Source of the DNA: a virus
IMG/VR virus record: IMGVR_UViG_3300035698_004186
Span: 1-20,647 of that record
Strand: one strand, 5' to 3'
Length of the DNA stretch: 20,647 bases
Shown: positions 7,709 through 13,373 of the stretch, piece by piece
Layout of the letters: each line of letters begins with the position of its first letter
Position numbering within the stretch: the first letter of the stretch is position 1
Position numbers and translations under genes: made by a program
Notes under the pieces: generated by a model
Told to the model about the DNA's origin: nothing
The model's input: only the letters and a program-made list of their open reading frames with translations
Databases searched by the model: none

Positions 7709-7887
7709 TGGATAAGGTCTACATTGTGATCTACGAAAGTTACGGGGGTATACAGATAATCGGTGTCTTTGGTTCTAAGGATTTAGCAGGATCATTTGTA
7801 ACTGAACGCAAAACGAATTGGCACGCACCAGATGGTTTCAATATCGAGGAATGGACAGTAGACTAACATTGAAAGGGGAATGATGGA
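7695..7887 (+). repeat. 18-base direct repeat flanking one small gene (7695-7712 and 7870-7887)
   Basis: The same 18 bases, TGAAAGGGGAATGATGGA, occur at 7695-7712 and 7870-7887. Each copy holds a ribosome site (AAAGGGG) and the doubled ATGATG start of the next small gene. The copies are 175 bases apart and bracket the 52-residue gene almost exactly. Recombination between them would remove that gene while leaving a working start signal. The repeat could mark gain or loss of a cassette, or merely duplication of an efficient initiation signal. Confidence 0.8.
7708..7866 (+). CDS. Small protein resembling the DUF7336-type family, 52 residues
   Basis: The product starts MDKVYIVIYESYGG, continues with IIGVFGSKDLAGSF, and ends NIEEWTVD. 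I recall this as the layout of very short proteins (KVYIV...GVF.S...A...EEW.VD) annotated DUF7336, common in phages and mobile elements, with no known function. The fold is probably a small alpha/beta unit. Of two overlapping ATGs (7705, 7708), the second is in frame and follows AAAGGGG by four bases. The gene is bracketed by an 18-base direct repeat and is more AT-rich than neighbouring structural genes, which suits a gained accessory (moron-like) gene. The family call is from memory. Confidence 0.6.
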   Translation: MDKVYIVIYESYGGIQIIGVFGSKDLAGSFVTERKTNWHAPDGFNIEEWTVD

Positions 7888-8173
7888 ACGCGATTGGTCA
7901 AACTTGCTTGAGGATATTCGATATTTGAAGGGGAGACTTGACACGGAAGGCGATAGTGGATTTTCGTGGGGCGTTGGTGAAAGCTATAAAGATGAACACA
8001 CGATTGATCTTTATGGGCTTGCTGTTCGAGCGACCACAAAGAAACTTTATGATGGTGATAAAATCGCTATTTTGGTTTATCTTAGCACAGACCTGATACG
8101 TGAGCCAATAGCAACCAGGGTGATTAACTCAGGAGTATTAGAGGAGCTAGACTACTTTTTAGCAAACAACTAA
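7883..8173 (+). CDS. Hypothetical accessory protein, 96 residues
   Basis: I do not recognise this gene. By analogy with the copy of the same start signal at 7708, I take the second ATG (7883); 7880 is equally possible. The product is acidic, begins with a helix (DWSNLLEDIRYLKGRLDTEGD), and continues with strands (HTIDLYGLAVRATTKKLYDGDKIAILVYL) and a C-terminal helix (SGVLEELDYFLANN). It has no membrane span or signal. It precedes a strong terminator hairpin, so it is the last gene before the capsid unit. Codon use is more AT-rich than portal or capsid, suggesting an accessory gene placed between the portal and capsid modules. Confidence 0.65.
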   Translation: MERDWSNLLEDIRYLKGRLDTEGDSGFSWGVGESYKDEHTIDLYGLAVRATTKKLYDGDKIAILVYLSTDLIREPIATRVINSGVLEELDYFLANN

Positions 8174-8210
8174 CCTAACAAGCGAATAGCAAGGGCCGCA
8201 CTGTAAAGTC

Positions 8211-8274
8211 CCGCCCACAGTTCAGAGGTATCAGCGTGAAGGCGCTCACACTTCTGAGGTGTGGGCGGTTTTTT
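8211..8274 (+). terminator. Strong intrinsic terminator-like hairpin just before the capsid gene
   Basis: The arms 8211-8228 and 8251-8268 pair over 18 positions. There are nine perfect pairs at the base (CCGCCCACA with TGTGGGCGG), one G-G mismatch, then eight more pairs including two wobbles. The 22-base loop holds a small inner hairpin (AGCG...CGCT). Six T follow directly (8269-8274). This is a textbook rho-independent terminator on the + strand. Unusually, it lies only eight bases before the capsid ribosome site with no room for a promoter in between. It may therefore attenuate upstream mRNA, be antiterminated, or protect a processed capsid mRNA. Confidence 0.85.
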
Positions 8275-8291
8275 GTTATCACGGAGGGGAG

Positions 8292-10148
8292 ATGGACAAC
8301 GCATTAAAGGCAATTAGTCAGACTGAGGATGAGATACGGGTAGGCAACTATATTGTGATGTTTGGTGGTCGTGACATGACGGGTGTACCAGTGGAAGGGT
8401 TTAATACCGGGCCGAAGAACGCAGACGGTAGCGCGGGTGAGTGGTTCGATAAGGACACTCAGATAGAAAGCCAATTCACAGCACTCGGCAAGATACCGCT
8501 TGACTGGGAGCACAGCAGAAACCCGGAAGGCATAGACGTTGGAATGCTAGGGTTTGTGGACTGGACAACCAAGTCTGTTGACGATACGGGCGTATTTGTT
8601 GAGCGTGTTTTGTATCGGCACAATAAATATGTCAATGCAATCAAACAGCTTATTGACTTTGGTGTAGTTGGTAGTTCGGTTGAGCCAAATCAGCGCAAGA
8701 TAAAATCAGCATCCAACGGGCGCATTGAATCATTCCCGATTATACGCGACACGCTGACGGTTACACCTATGGATATACGGATGCTTGATGAGAATGTTAT
8801 CCAGGCGTTTAAGGCGCTTGGTTTAGCAGAAACGCAGGAACCAGAGGCAACACCAGAGGGCAGCAATGCCGGTGATGCGGTGAAAGCGTCGGACGTTGGA
8901 ATTAACGAAGATGATTCACACATTAACGGAGGTATTGAGATGGAGAAAGAAGAAACTCCACAAGTCGATGTTGCCGCAATCGCTAAAGCCGCAGCAGAAG
9001 AAGCTGTAAAGGCGTATCGCAAGCAACTCGAAGCAGAACCAGCCGTGAAGTCAGCGGGCGTATTGGTTGAAGGGCCAGTTGTGGTTACTCACGATGAAGC
9101 CGACAACCCGTTCACCAGTCTGGCAGAACAGGCACGGGCAGTTAAGTCTGCCGCAGCCGGGTATAAAGCAGATTCCAGGCTAAGACGATTGGCGTTGAAA
9201 GCCCCAACAGGGGCTAGTGAGGGAACTCCCTCGACAGGTGGTTTCATGGTTGACCCCACACTTTCACCTGACATTATGAAGCCGTTGCACGAAGAAGGAC
9301 CGTTCACCAAACTCGCCCGCAAGATGCCCGTAGGCGGAAACTCTAACTACGGTTGGATCAATGGCGTTGATGAAACATCACGCGCAGATGGCAGCCGGTG
9401 GGGTGGGATTCGTGGTTATCGACTGGCTGAAGGTGCTGACAAAACAGCATCCAAACCATCATTCAGACGCATTAACTGGGAACTGAAAAAGTATGCTGTT
9501 CTCGTTTATGCAACTGATGAACTGTTGGCCGACGCTTCATTGTTCTCAACCATTGTCCGACAGGGCAGCGGTGAAGAACTGATGTTTATGGCTAATGATG
9601 ACATCCTGAATGGCGCTGGCACTGGTGGCCCCGCTGGTATCCTCAACTCTGGCGCGTTAGTGGCAGTAGCGAAGGAAACCGGACAGGCAGCCGACACCAT
9701 CGTTACCGAGAACCTGAACAGAATGTGGAGCCGTATGCACCCTCGCAGCAAGGCGAAAGCAGCCTGGTATGTGAACACTGATGTTATGACGCAGCTCGAT
9801 GACCTGGTGCTGAACAGCGCAGCCGGTTATCTCGAACCGCGTTTCATTCGCTACGGCGCAGACGGTGTTATGACGATGCGTGGCAAGCCAGTCTATGAGA
9901 CAGAGTTCAACGCCTCAGTAGGGACGGTTGGCGATGTTGTGCTGGCAGATATGAGCGAATACCTGTTCTGGGAAAAGGGCGGAGTACAGGCAGCCGTTTC
10001 TATCCACGTAAACTTCGTGGGTGATGAGACAGTATTCCGTTTCGTCTATCGATGTGACGGACAGACCTCGATGGCTTCACCGTTGACCCCGTACAAAGGG
10101 ACTGGAAACACGCTGAGCTCATTTGTAGCTTTAGCATCCAGGGATTAA
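8292..10148 (+). CDS. Prohead protease-major capsid protein fusion
   Basis: One ORF of 618 residues joins two functions usually encoded separately. The start at 8292 follows GGAGGGG; an ATG at 8259 lies inside the terminator arm. Residues 1-180 resemble the HK97 gp4-type prohead protease, with IPLDWEHSRNPEG (His74), a GMLGFV strand and GVVGSSVEP (Ser128/129). The usual third-residue motif (L-y-E-v-S) reads IIRDTLT, so the Glu is replaced or moved. Residues 180-216 are an acidic linker. Residues 217-310 form a helical, Ala/Glu/Lys-rich scaffold-like delta domain (AAIAKAAAEEAVKAYRKQLE). Residues ~310-618 are the HK97-fold capsid protein (GGFMVDP, NYGWING, YATDELLADA, ILNGAGTGGPAGIL, HPRSKAKAAWYVN). 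The protease presumably trims the delta domain during maturation. Confidence 0.9.
   Translation: MDNALKAISQTEDEIRVGNYIVMFGGRDMTGVPVEGFNTGPKNADGSAGEWFDKDTQIESQFTALGKIPLDWEHSRNPEGIDVGMLGFVDWTTKSVDDTGVFVERVLYRHNKYVNAIKQLIDFGVVGSSVEPNQRKIKSASNGRIESFPIIRDTLTVTPMDIRMLDENVIQAFKALGLAETQEPEATPEGSNAGDAVKASDVGINEDDSHINGGIEMEKEETPQVDVAAIAKAAAEEAVKAYRKQLEAEPAVKSAGVLVEGPVVVTHDEADNPFTSLAEQARAVKSAAAGYKADSRLRRLALKAPTGASEGTPSTGGFMVDPTLSPDIMKPLHEEGPFTKLARKMPVGGNSNYGWINGVDETSRADGSRWGGIRGYRLAEGADKTASKPSFRRINWELKKYAVLVYATDELLADASLFSTIVRQGSGEELMFMANDDILNGAGTGGPAGILNSGALVAVAKETGQAADTIVTENLNRMWSRMHPRSKAKAAWYVNTDVMTQLDDLVLNSAAGYLEPRFIRYGADGVMTMRGKPVYETEFNASVGTVGDVVLADMSEYLFWEKGGVQAAVSIHVNFVGDETVFRFVYRCDGQTSMASPLTPYKGTGNTLSSFVALASRD
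8926..8942 (+). promoter_or_regulatory. Internal ribosome-binding site and in-frame ATG within the fusion gene
   Basis: The sequence ACGGAGGT at 8926-8933 is a full-strength Shine-Dalgarno element. It lies seven bases before the ATG at 8940, which is exactly in frame (codon 217). It falls in the linker between the protease and the scaffold-like delta domain, which is where a stand-alone capsid gene would begin. In protein terms it encodes INGGIEMEKEE. Spacing is better than at the main start (7 versus 4 bases), so the internal start could be the stronger one. Confidence 0.8.
8940..10148 (+). CDS. Major capsid protein from internal in-frame start (nested in the fusion)
   Basis: Initiation at 8940 would yield 402 residues: a ~94-residue helical delta/scaffold region followed by the HK97-fold capsid domain. 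That is close to the 385 residues of the HK97 capsid precursor, so the nested product is a canonical full-length precursor, and the protease-carrying long form would be a minor species. The arrangement recalls lambda C/Nu3, where a scaffold protein starts inside the protease gene, but here it extends to the capsid protein itself. The likely cleavage zone is near GASEGTPSTGGFMVDP. Expression from this start is inferred from the ribosome site and the domain boundary. Confidence 0.75.
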   Translation: MEKEETPQVDVAAIAKAAAEEAVKAYRKQLEAEPAVKSAGVLVEGPVVVTHDEADNPFTSLAEQARAVKSAAAGYKADSRLRRLALKAPTGASEGTPSTGGFMVDPTLSPDIMKPLHEEGPFTKLARKMPVGGNSNYGWINGVDETSRADGSRWGGIRGYRLAEGADKTASKPSFRRINWELKKYAVLVYATDELLADASLFSTIVRQGSGEELMFMANDDILNGAGTGGPAGILNSGALVAVAKETGQAADTIVTENLNRMWSRMHPRSKAKAAWYVNTDVMTQLDDLVLNSAAGYLEPRFIRYGADGVMTMRGKPVYETEFNASVGTVGDVVLADMSEYLFWEKGGVQAAVSIHVNFVGDETVFRFVYRCDGQTSMASPLTPYKGTGNTLSSFVALASRD

Positions 10149-10160
10149 GGGAGGTATAAA

Positions 10161-10637
10161 ATGTCTGGACTTTATTCAGAACTGGTACACGTTATTGATG
10201 TATTGGCTCCGGTTGATACCGCAGGAGCGACCATTGAAACTGACATCGTTGACGCTGGAGAAGCGACACGGTTACAGTTCATAATTCAATTCGGCGTTAT
10301 CACTGGTGATACCGTTGTTATTACTCTCGAAGAGTGTGATGACATCACAGCTTCCAACTCTACCGCAATCGGGTTTAACTATCGTGAGAGCGCAGGCGTT
10401 GGAACTGACACAATGGGCGCAATCACCGCCGTAGGAGCTGGGGGCGTGACCGCTGCCGCAGACGACGATGGACACTCGTTCCTCATTGACGTTGATCCGG
10501 CAATGTTGGCTGCGGGTTATCCGTATGTGCGGCTAGTGGCTGACCCAGGTGGGTCTGCTTCTGTATGTTTGCTGAACGCTATTTGTATAGCAATTCCTCG
10601 GAATGCTCAGAGCGTTACACCGTCGATGGTTGACTAA
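10161..10637 (+). CDS. Probable capsid decoration or accessory head protein
   Basis: The product has 158 residues, is beta-rich and acidic, and has segments such as RLQFIIQFGVITGDTVVITLEE, a Gly/Ala-rich middle and YPYVRLVADPGGSASVC. It has no enzyme motif. The gene follows the capsid gene by 12 bases with ribosome site GGGAGGT. This position is usual for head decoration or stabilising proteins, and similar proteins are commonly encoded directly after capsid genes. With the capsid gene it forms a two-gene unit bracketed by hairpins (8211-8274 and 10658-10681), which would fit coordinated high expression. The decoration role is an inference from position and composition. Confidence 0.7.
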   Translation: MSGLYSELVHVIDVLAPVDTAGATIETDIVDAGEATRLQFIIQFGVITGDTVVITLEECDDITASNSTAIGFNYRESAGVGTDTMGAITAVGAGGVTAAADDDGHSFLIDVDPAMLAAGYPYVRLVADPGGSASVCLLNAICIAIPRNAQSVTPSMVD

Positions 10638-10657
10638 CTAATATCTAACCCTGGAAT

Positions 10658-10681
10658 GTGTGGGGTGTAAAAGCCCCACAC
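10658..10681 (+). other. Perfect 8-bp hairpin after the capsid/decoration pair
   Basis: GTGTGGGG (10658-10665) and CCCCACAC (10674-10681) pair perfectly around the 8-base loop TGTAAAAG. No T run follows, so it is not a good intrinsic terminator. It more likely acts as an mRNA 3' stabiliser or processing hairpin, or as a weak pause. It is followed 13 bases later by the AGGAG ribosome site of the beta-helix gene. Its stem shares the motif GTGTGGG with the terminator before the capsid gene. Confidence 0.65.
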
Positions 10682-10708
10682 TCATACAGGTTAATAGGAG
10701 AATAAGAA

Positions 10709-11647
10709 ATGACTTTCAAAGTAGGACGTACAGCACTGTACGTTAATAAACAAAGTGGTGGTATGTTCACCATTGAGGACTTAGTAGACCACCCCGGCGG
10801 GATTTTCTTCGTCGATAGTGGACACACATCCGCATCAGATACCGCTGGATTTGGTAAGAGTCCTGATGCCCCTTATGCCACGCTTGACTATGCAATAGCA
10901 AGCTGCACGGCGAATAGTGGTGACGTTATCTATATAATGCCTGGACACGCTGAAACAATCATAGCTGATAGTGGCGTTGATATTGATGTGGCAGGCGTTA
11001 AGGTTATTGGACTGGGATGGGGCGCATCACGCCCGACGTTTACATTTACAACGGATGTGGCCGCTGACTTTAAACTCGCAGCCGCAAGCGTTTGGATCGA
11101 AAACCTGCTGTTCCTGGGTGGTATTGACGGCACAACCGGCATAGTTGAAATTAGCTGTGCTGATGCCATTGTTAAGAATTGCGAATTTAGGGACGGCACT
11201 GGACAGGCTACAGACTGCTTGATGATCCTTGACGGCTCTGACCGCACGAAGGTTCTTGACTGCAAGTTCAATATGGCAGTAGCGGCAGGGGCAAACAGCG
11301 CAATCGCTATCGTTTCTAGTGATGACGTTGAGATAGGTGGATGTAATCTGTATGGTAACTTCGCTGTAGGTGGGATTGACCTGAGAACGACAGCAAGCGC
11401 ACGGCTTAGTGTCCACGATTCAAAGATATGGACTGCCAACGCCGCTGACATTTGCATAGTGGATACCATCACCGCATCAACTGGAACCATTGGCCCGAAC
11501 CTAGACCTTGTATTGCTGCAAAACGCAGCAAACCTGACTGAAGCTGTCACTGGCGCAACGTTCTATATGCACAGGGAAGTCTTCGTTACCAATGCAGTTG
11601 ATGAAGGTTCCATCCTCATAAACTGGACGCCTGTAACGGACGCATAG
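10709..11647 (+). CDS. Right-handed beta-helix virion protein
   Basis: The product has 312 residues. After a short N-terminal piece, residues 33-80 carry the pattern FVDSGHTSA...GKSPDAPYATLDYAI...GDVIYIMPGHAET, which I recognise as the entry segment of phage pectate-lyase-like beta-helix proteins. Repeating coils follow (VWIENLLFLGG, AIVKNCEFRDG, TKVLDCKFNM, VEIGGCNLYGN, LSVHDSKIW) at ~20-26 residue spacing, then a C-terminal cap. No clear catalytic set is visible. The inferred role is a surface-exposed head fibre or decoration that binds glycans, because the gene lies between capsid and head-tail adaptor and not among tail-tip genes. The ribosome site is AGGAG. Confidence 0.8.
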   Translation: MTFKVGRTALYVNKQSGGMFTIEDLVDHPGGIFFVDSGHTSASDTAGFGKSPDAPYATLDYAIASCTANSGDVIYIMPGHAETIIADSGVDIDVAGVKVIGLGWGASRPTFTFTTDVAADFKLAAASVWIENLLFLGGIDGTTGIVEISCADAIVKNCEFRDGTGQATDCLMILDGSDRTKVLDCKFNMAVAAGANSAIAIVSSDDVEIGGCNLYGNFAVGGIDLRTTASARLSVHDSKIWTANAADICIVDTITASTGTIGPNLDLVLLQNAANLTEAVTGATFYMHREVFVTNAVDEGSILINWTPVTDA

Positions 11648-11657
11648 GAGGAATGAA

Positions 11658-12353
11658 ATGACTATAGAACAAAAAACCCTCCGTGATTCCGTAGTGTATC
11701 GGGATAGTATCAAAACTTGGCGCTGGTATGATGCCGTAGGTGAACACGTTACCAAATGGGATGAGGACTGCGTTACGTGGTCTGAAGCCCCTTATACCGT
11801 GACGGATGCAACAGCAGGCACGATTGCTGTAGTCGCTGGTGCTCTGGGTGGGAATATCCAGATGGACCCCGACGCTACCACAGAAAATCACGGTATTCAG
11901 ATGCAACTCTTGGGCGAAGCGTTCTATTTCGCATCAGGTTATCCCTCGTACTTTGGGATACGATTTGCGATAAATGACGTTGACCAAGTTGACGCCTTGG
12001 CTGGTTTGTGTATCACCGACACAAGCGCAGTTACGGCAGTATCAGACGGTATGTTCTTCCGAACCGTTGACGAAAGCGCAATACTCCAATTCGTTGTTGA
12101 AAAAGACAGCGTAGAGGACGTTGTAGCGTCGGCAACCTTAACTGATGCTGGCTGGATAACCTGTGAATTTTACTTTGATGGGACAGATGTGACGGCATAC
12201 ATTGACGGGGTAAGCGTTGGAAGTGTAGCAGCGACCAGCACCAGCTTCCCTGATGATGAATACCTAACACCGACTGTTGCTATGCTGACTGGTGAAGGCG
12301 TGGCGAACACCCTGATAATTGACTGGATGAAAGCTTTCCAGCTTCACGGTTAA
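11658..12353 (+). CDS. LamG/concanavalin-like virion protein
   Basis: The product has 231 residues and starts after AGGAGGAATGAA. The N-terminal ~35 residues are polar with aromatics (SIKTWRWYDAVGEHVTKWDED). The remainder reads as a beta-sandwich of the concanavalin A/LamG type: SYFGIRFAINDVDQVDALAGLCITD, then FRTVDESAILQFVVEKD, ITCEFYFDGTDVTAYIDG, and a final strand near VANTLIIDWMKAFQL. Such domains bind sugars or act as structural adhesins. It lies beside the beta-helix gene in the head module, so both may form surface projections of the capsid. There is no catalytic evidence. Confidence 0.75.
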   Translation: MTIEQKTLRDSVVYRDSIKTWRWYDAVGEHVTKWDEDCVTWSEAPYTVTDATAGTIAVVAGALGGNIQMDPDATTENHGIQMQLLGEAFYFASGYPSYFGIRFAINDVDQVDALAGLCITDTSAVTAVSDGMFFRTVDESAILQFVVEKDSVEDVVASATLTDAGWITCEFYFDGTDVTAYIDGVSVGSVAATSTSFPDDEYLTPTVAMLTGEGVANTLIIDWMKAFQLHG

Positions 12354-12361
12354 GAATAACC

Positions 12362-12516
12362 TGGGGAGATAACCGGAATGATAAAGAACGCAAAGGTATA
12401 TGAAATAGTAGATAGGCTTACCTCAATATGGGCTTATGCGGCTATAACAATGATGGTGGCAACTTCACTTTTTTTGTTTATATGCTTTACGTTACTCATT
12501 TCTGGTTATCTCCCCA
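12362..12516 (+). repeat. Inverted repeat enclosing a small membrane-protein gene and pairing with its ribosome site
   Basis: The left arm 12362-12377 (TGGGGAGATAACCGGA) and right arm 12501-12516 (TCTGGTTATCTCCCCA) pair over 16 positions: 13 perfect pairs, a G-U wobble and two more pairs, with a loop of 123 bases. The left arm contains GGGGAG, the ribosome site of the small gene at 12378. The right arm lies in its last codons (G-Y-L-P). Folding would hide the ribosome site. It could be a translational control or the footprint of a small insertion. Confidence 0.8.
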
Positions 12517-12521
12517 ACTGA
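12378..12521 (+). CDS. 47-residue membrane miniprotein
   Basis: The ORF starts at ATG 12378, nine bases after GGGGAG, and ends just before the next ribosome site. Residues 1-17 are polar and basic (MIKNAKVYEIVDRLTS). Residues 18-43 form one hydrophobic stretch (WAYAAITMMVATSLFLFICF, then TLLIS), a clear transmembrane helix, and the tail is GYLPN. The gene is markedly more AT-rich than its neighbours, with a run of eight pyrimidines mostly T, suggesting separate origin. It lies in a 174-base gap between structural genes and is enclosed by a 16-bp inverted repeat. Function is unknown. A holin-like, superinfection-exclusion or toxic role would fit tight control, but this is speculation. Confidence 0.65.
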   Translation: MIKNAKVYEIVDRLTSIWAYAAITMMVATSLFLFICFTLLISGYLPN

Positions 12522-12527
12522 GGGACT

Positions 12528-13373
12528 ATGACAATTACCAACGGGTATGCAACGCTGAACGAAGTAAAGCAAGCGATGTCAATCGCCAACACATACACGG
12601 CGATAACGATTAGCTTTGACACAACGGCTGACACGATAGCAGATAGCGCCTATGGACTGAAACGCTTCCAGGCGGGTGACATCATCCATTTAACCGGATC
12701 AACGTCAAACGATGGATACCACACCATAGACGCAGCCTCAGGGAATAGTGCCGCAAGTTTCACGGTTGACACAAACCTGACTACTGAGATTGCAGGGGAT
12801 ACCGTCATCATCACCGTTGCAGACGACCAGCAAGACGACGCCGCAATAGAGCGGGCTATCAACAGTGCGTCACGGTGGATCGACAAGACAACTGGCACGC
12901 GCTTCTACCGCAACAGCGCAGACGAAACGCGGGTCTACACCTGCAAGTATCACGAAGTCTTTTTCTGTCCTGATGACATTGGCAGCATCACCACGCTGAA
13001 AACAGATGAGGACGGTGACGGTACGTTTGAGATTACCTGGACGGTTGCAACAGACTACCGCCTTAAACCGGCTAACGCTGTGCTCGACGGTGAACCATAC
13101 ACGTCTATTGTTATCGGTCCAAACGGCTCGTACACGTTCCCCTCCATCGACCAGGGCTTACAGCTTATCGGTAAGTTTGGCTATAGCGCATCCACACCTG
13201 ATGAAGTCAACTCAGCTTGCATCATCCTGGCACAGCGGGCGTTAAAACGCAAAGACGCGCCGCTTGGTGTTATGGGTAATGTGACGGTGGGCTATGTGCA
13301 GTTGCAACACGCGCTTGACCCAGACGTTGAAAACTACCTGACACCGTGGCTGACGCGGAGGGCATACGGATGA
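12528..13373 (+). CDS. Head-tail adaptor (gp6/gp15-like connector) with inserted domain
   Basis: The product has 281 residues. The framework is of the HK97 gp6/SPP1 gp15 adaptor type: YATLNEVKQAMSI at the N-terminus, then DDAAIERAINSASRWIDKTTGTRFY (~103-127), CPDDIGSITTLKTDEDGDGTFEITW, TDYRLKPAN, GKFGYSASTPDEV and helical ends. Adaptors bind under the portal and link it to the tail. Residues ~20-98 split this framework with a beta-rich domain (FQAGDIIHLTGSTSNDGYHT, then GDTVIIT) of a type I recall from other phage structural proteins. The start at 12528 is three bases after GAGGGA, a short spacing. The next start overlaps its stop. Confidence 0.82.
   Translation: MTITNGYATLNEVKQAMSIANTYTAITISFDTTADTIADSAYGLKRFQAGDIIHLTGSTSNDGYHTIDAASGNSAASFTVDTNLTTEIAGDTVIITVADDQQDDAAIERAINSASRWIDKTTGTRFYRNSADETRVYTCKYHEVFFCPDDIGSITTLKTDEDGDGTFEITWTVATDYRLKPANAVLDGEPYTSIVIGPNGSYTFPSIDQGLQLIGKFGYSASTPDEVNSACIILAQRALKRKDAPLGVMGNVTVGYVQLQHALDPDVENYLTPWLTRRAYG

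Noticed and set aside
8259-8291. Upstream ATG at 8259 as the start of the protease-capsid gene
   Set aside because: It lies inside the 3' arm of the terminator hairpin and has no ribosome site, whereas ATG 8292 follows GGAGGGG.
10658-10681. Hairpin as a rho-independent terminator
   Set aside because: The stem is perfect but no T run follows, so I list it only as a hairpin.
10930-11550. Minus-strand open frame of 206 codons opposite the beta-helix gene
   Set aside because: It is antisense to a well supported coding region, with low-complexity Ser/Ala/Pro/Thr composition and no start signal.
12428-12613. 61-codon + strand open frame overlapping the membrane miniprotein and adaptor start
   Set aside because: It is out of frame with both well-started genes, has no ribosome site, and overlaps them entirely.
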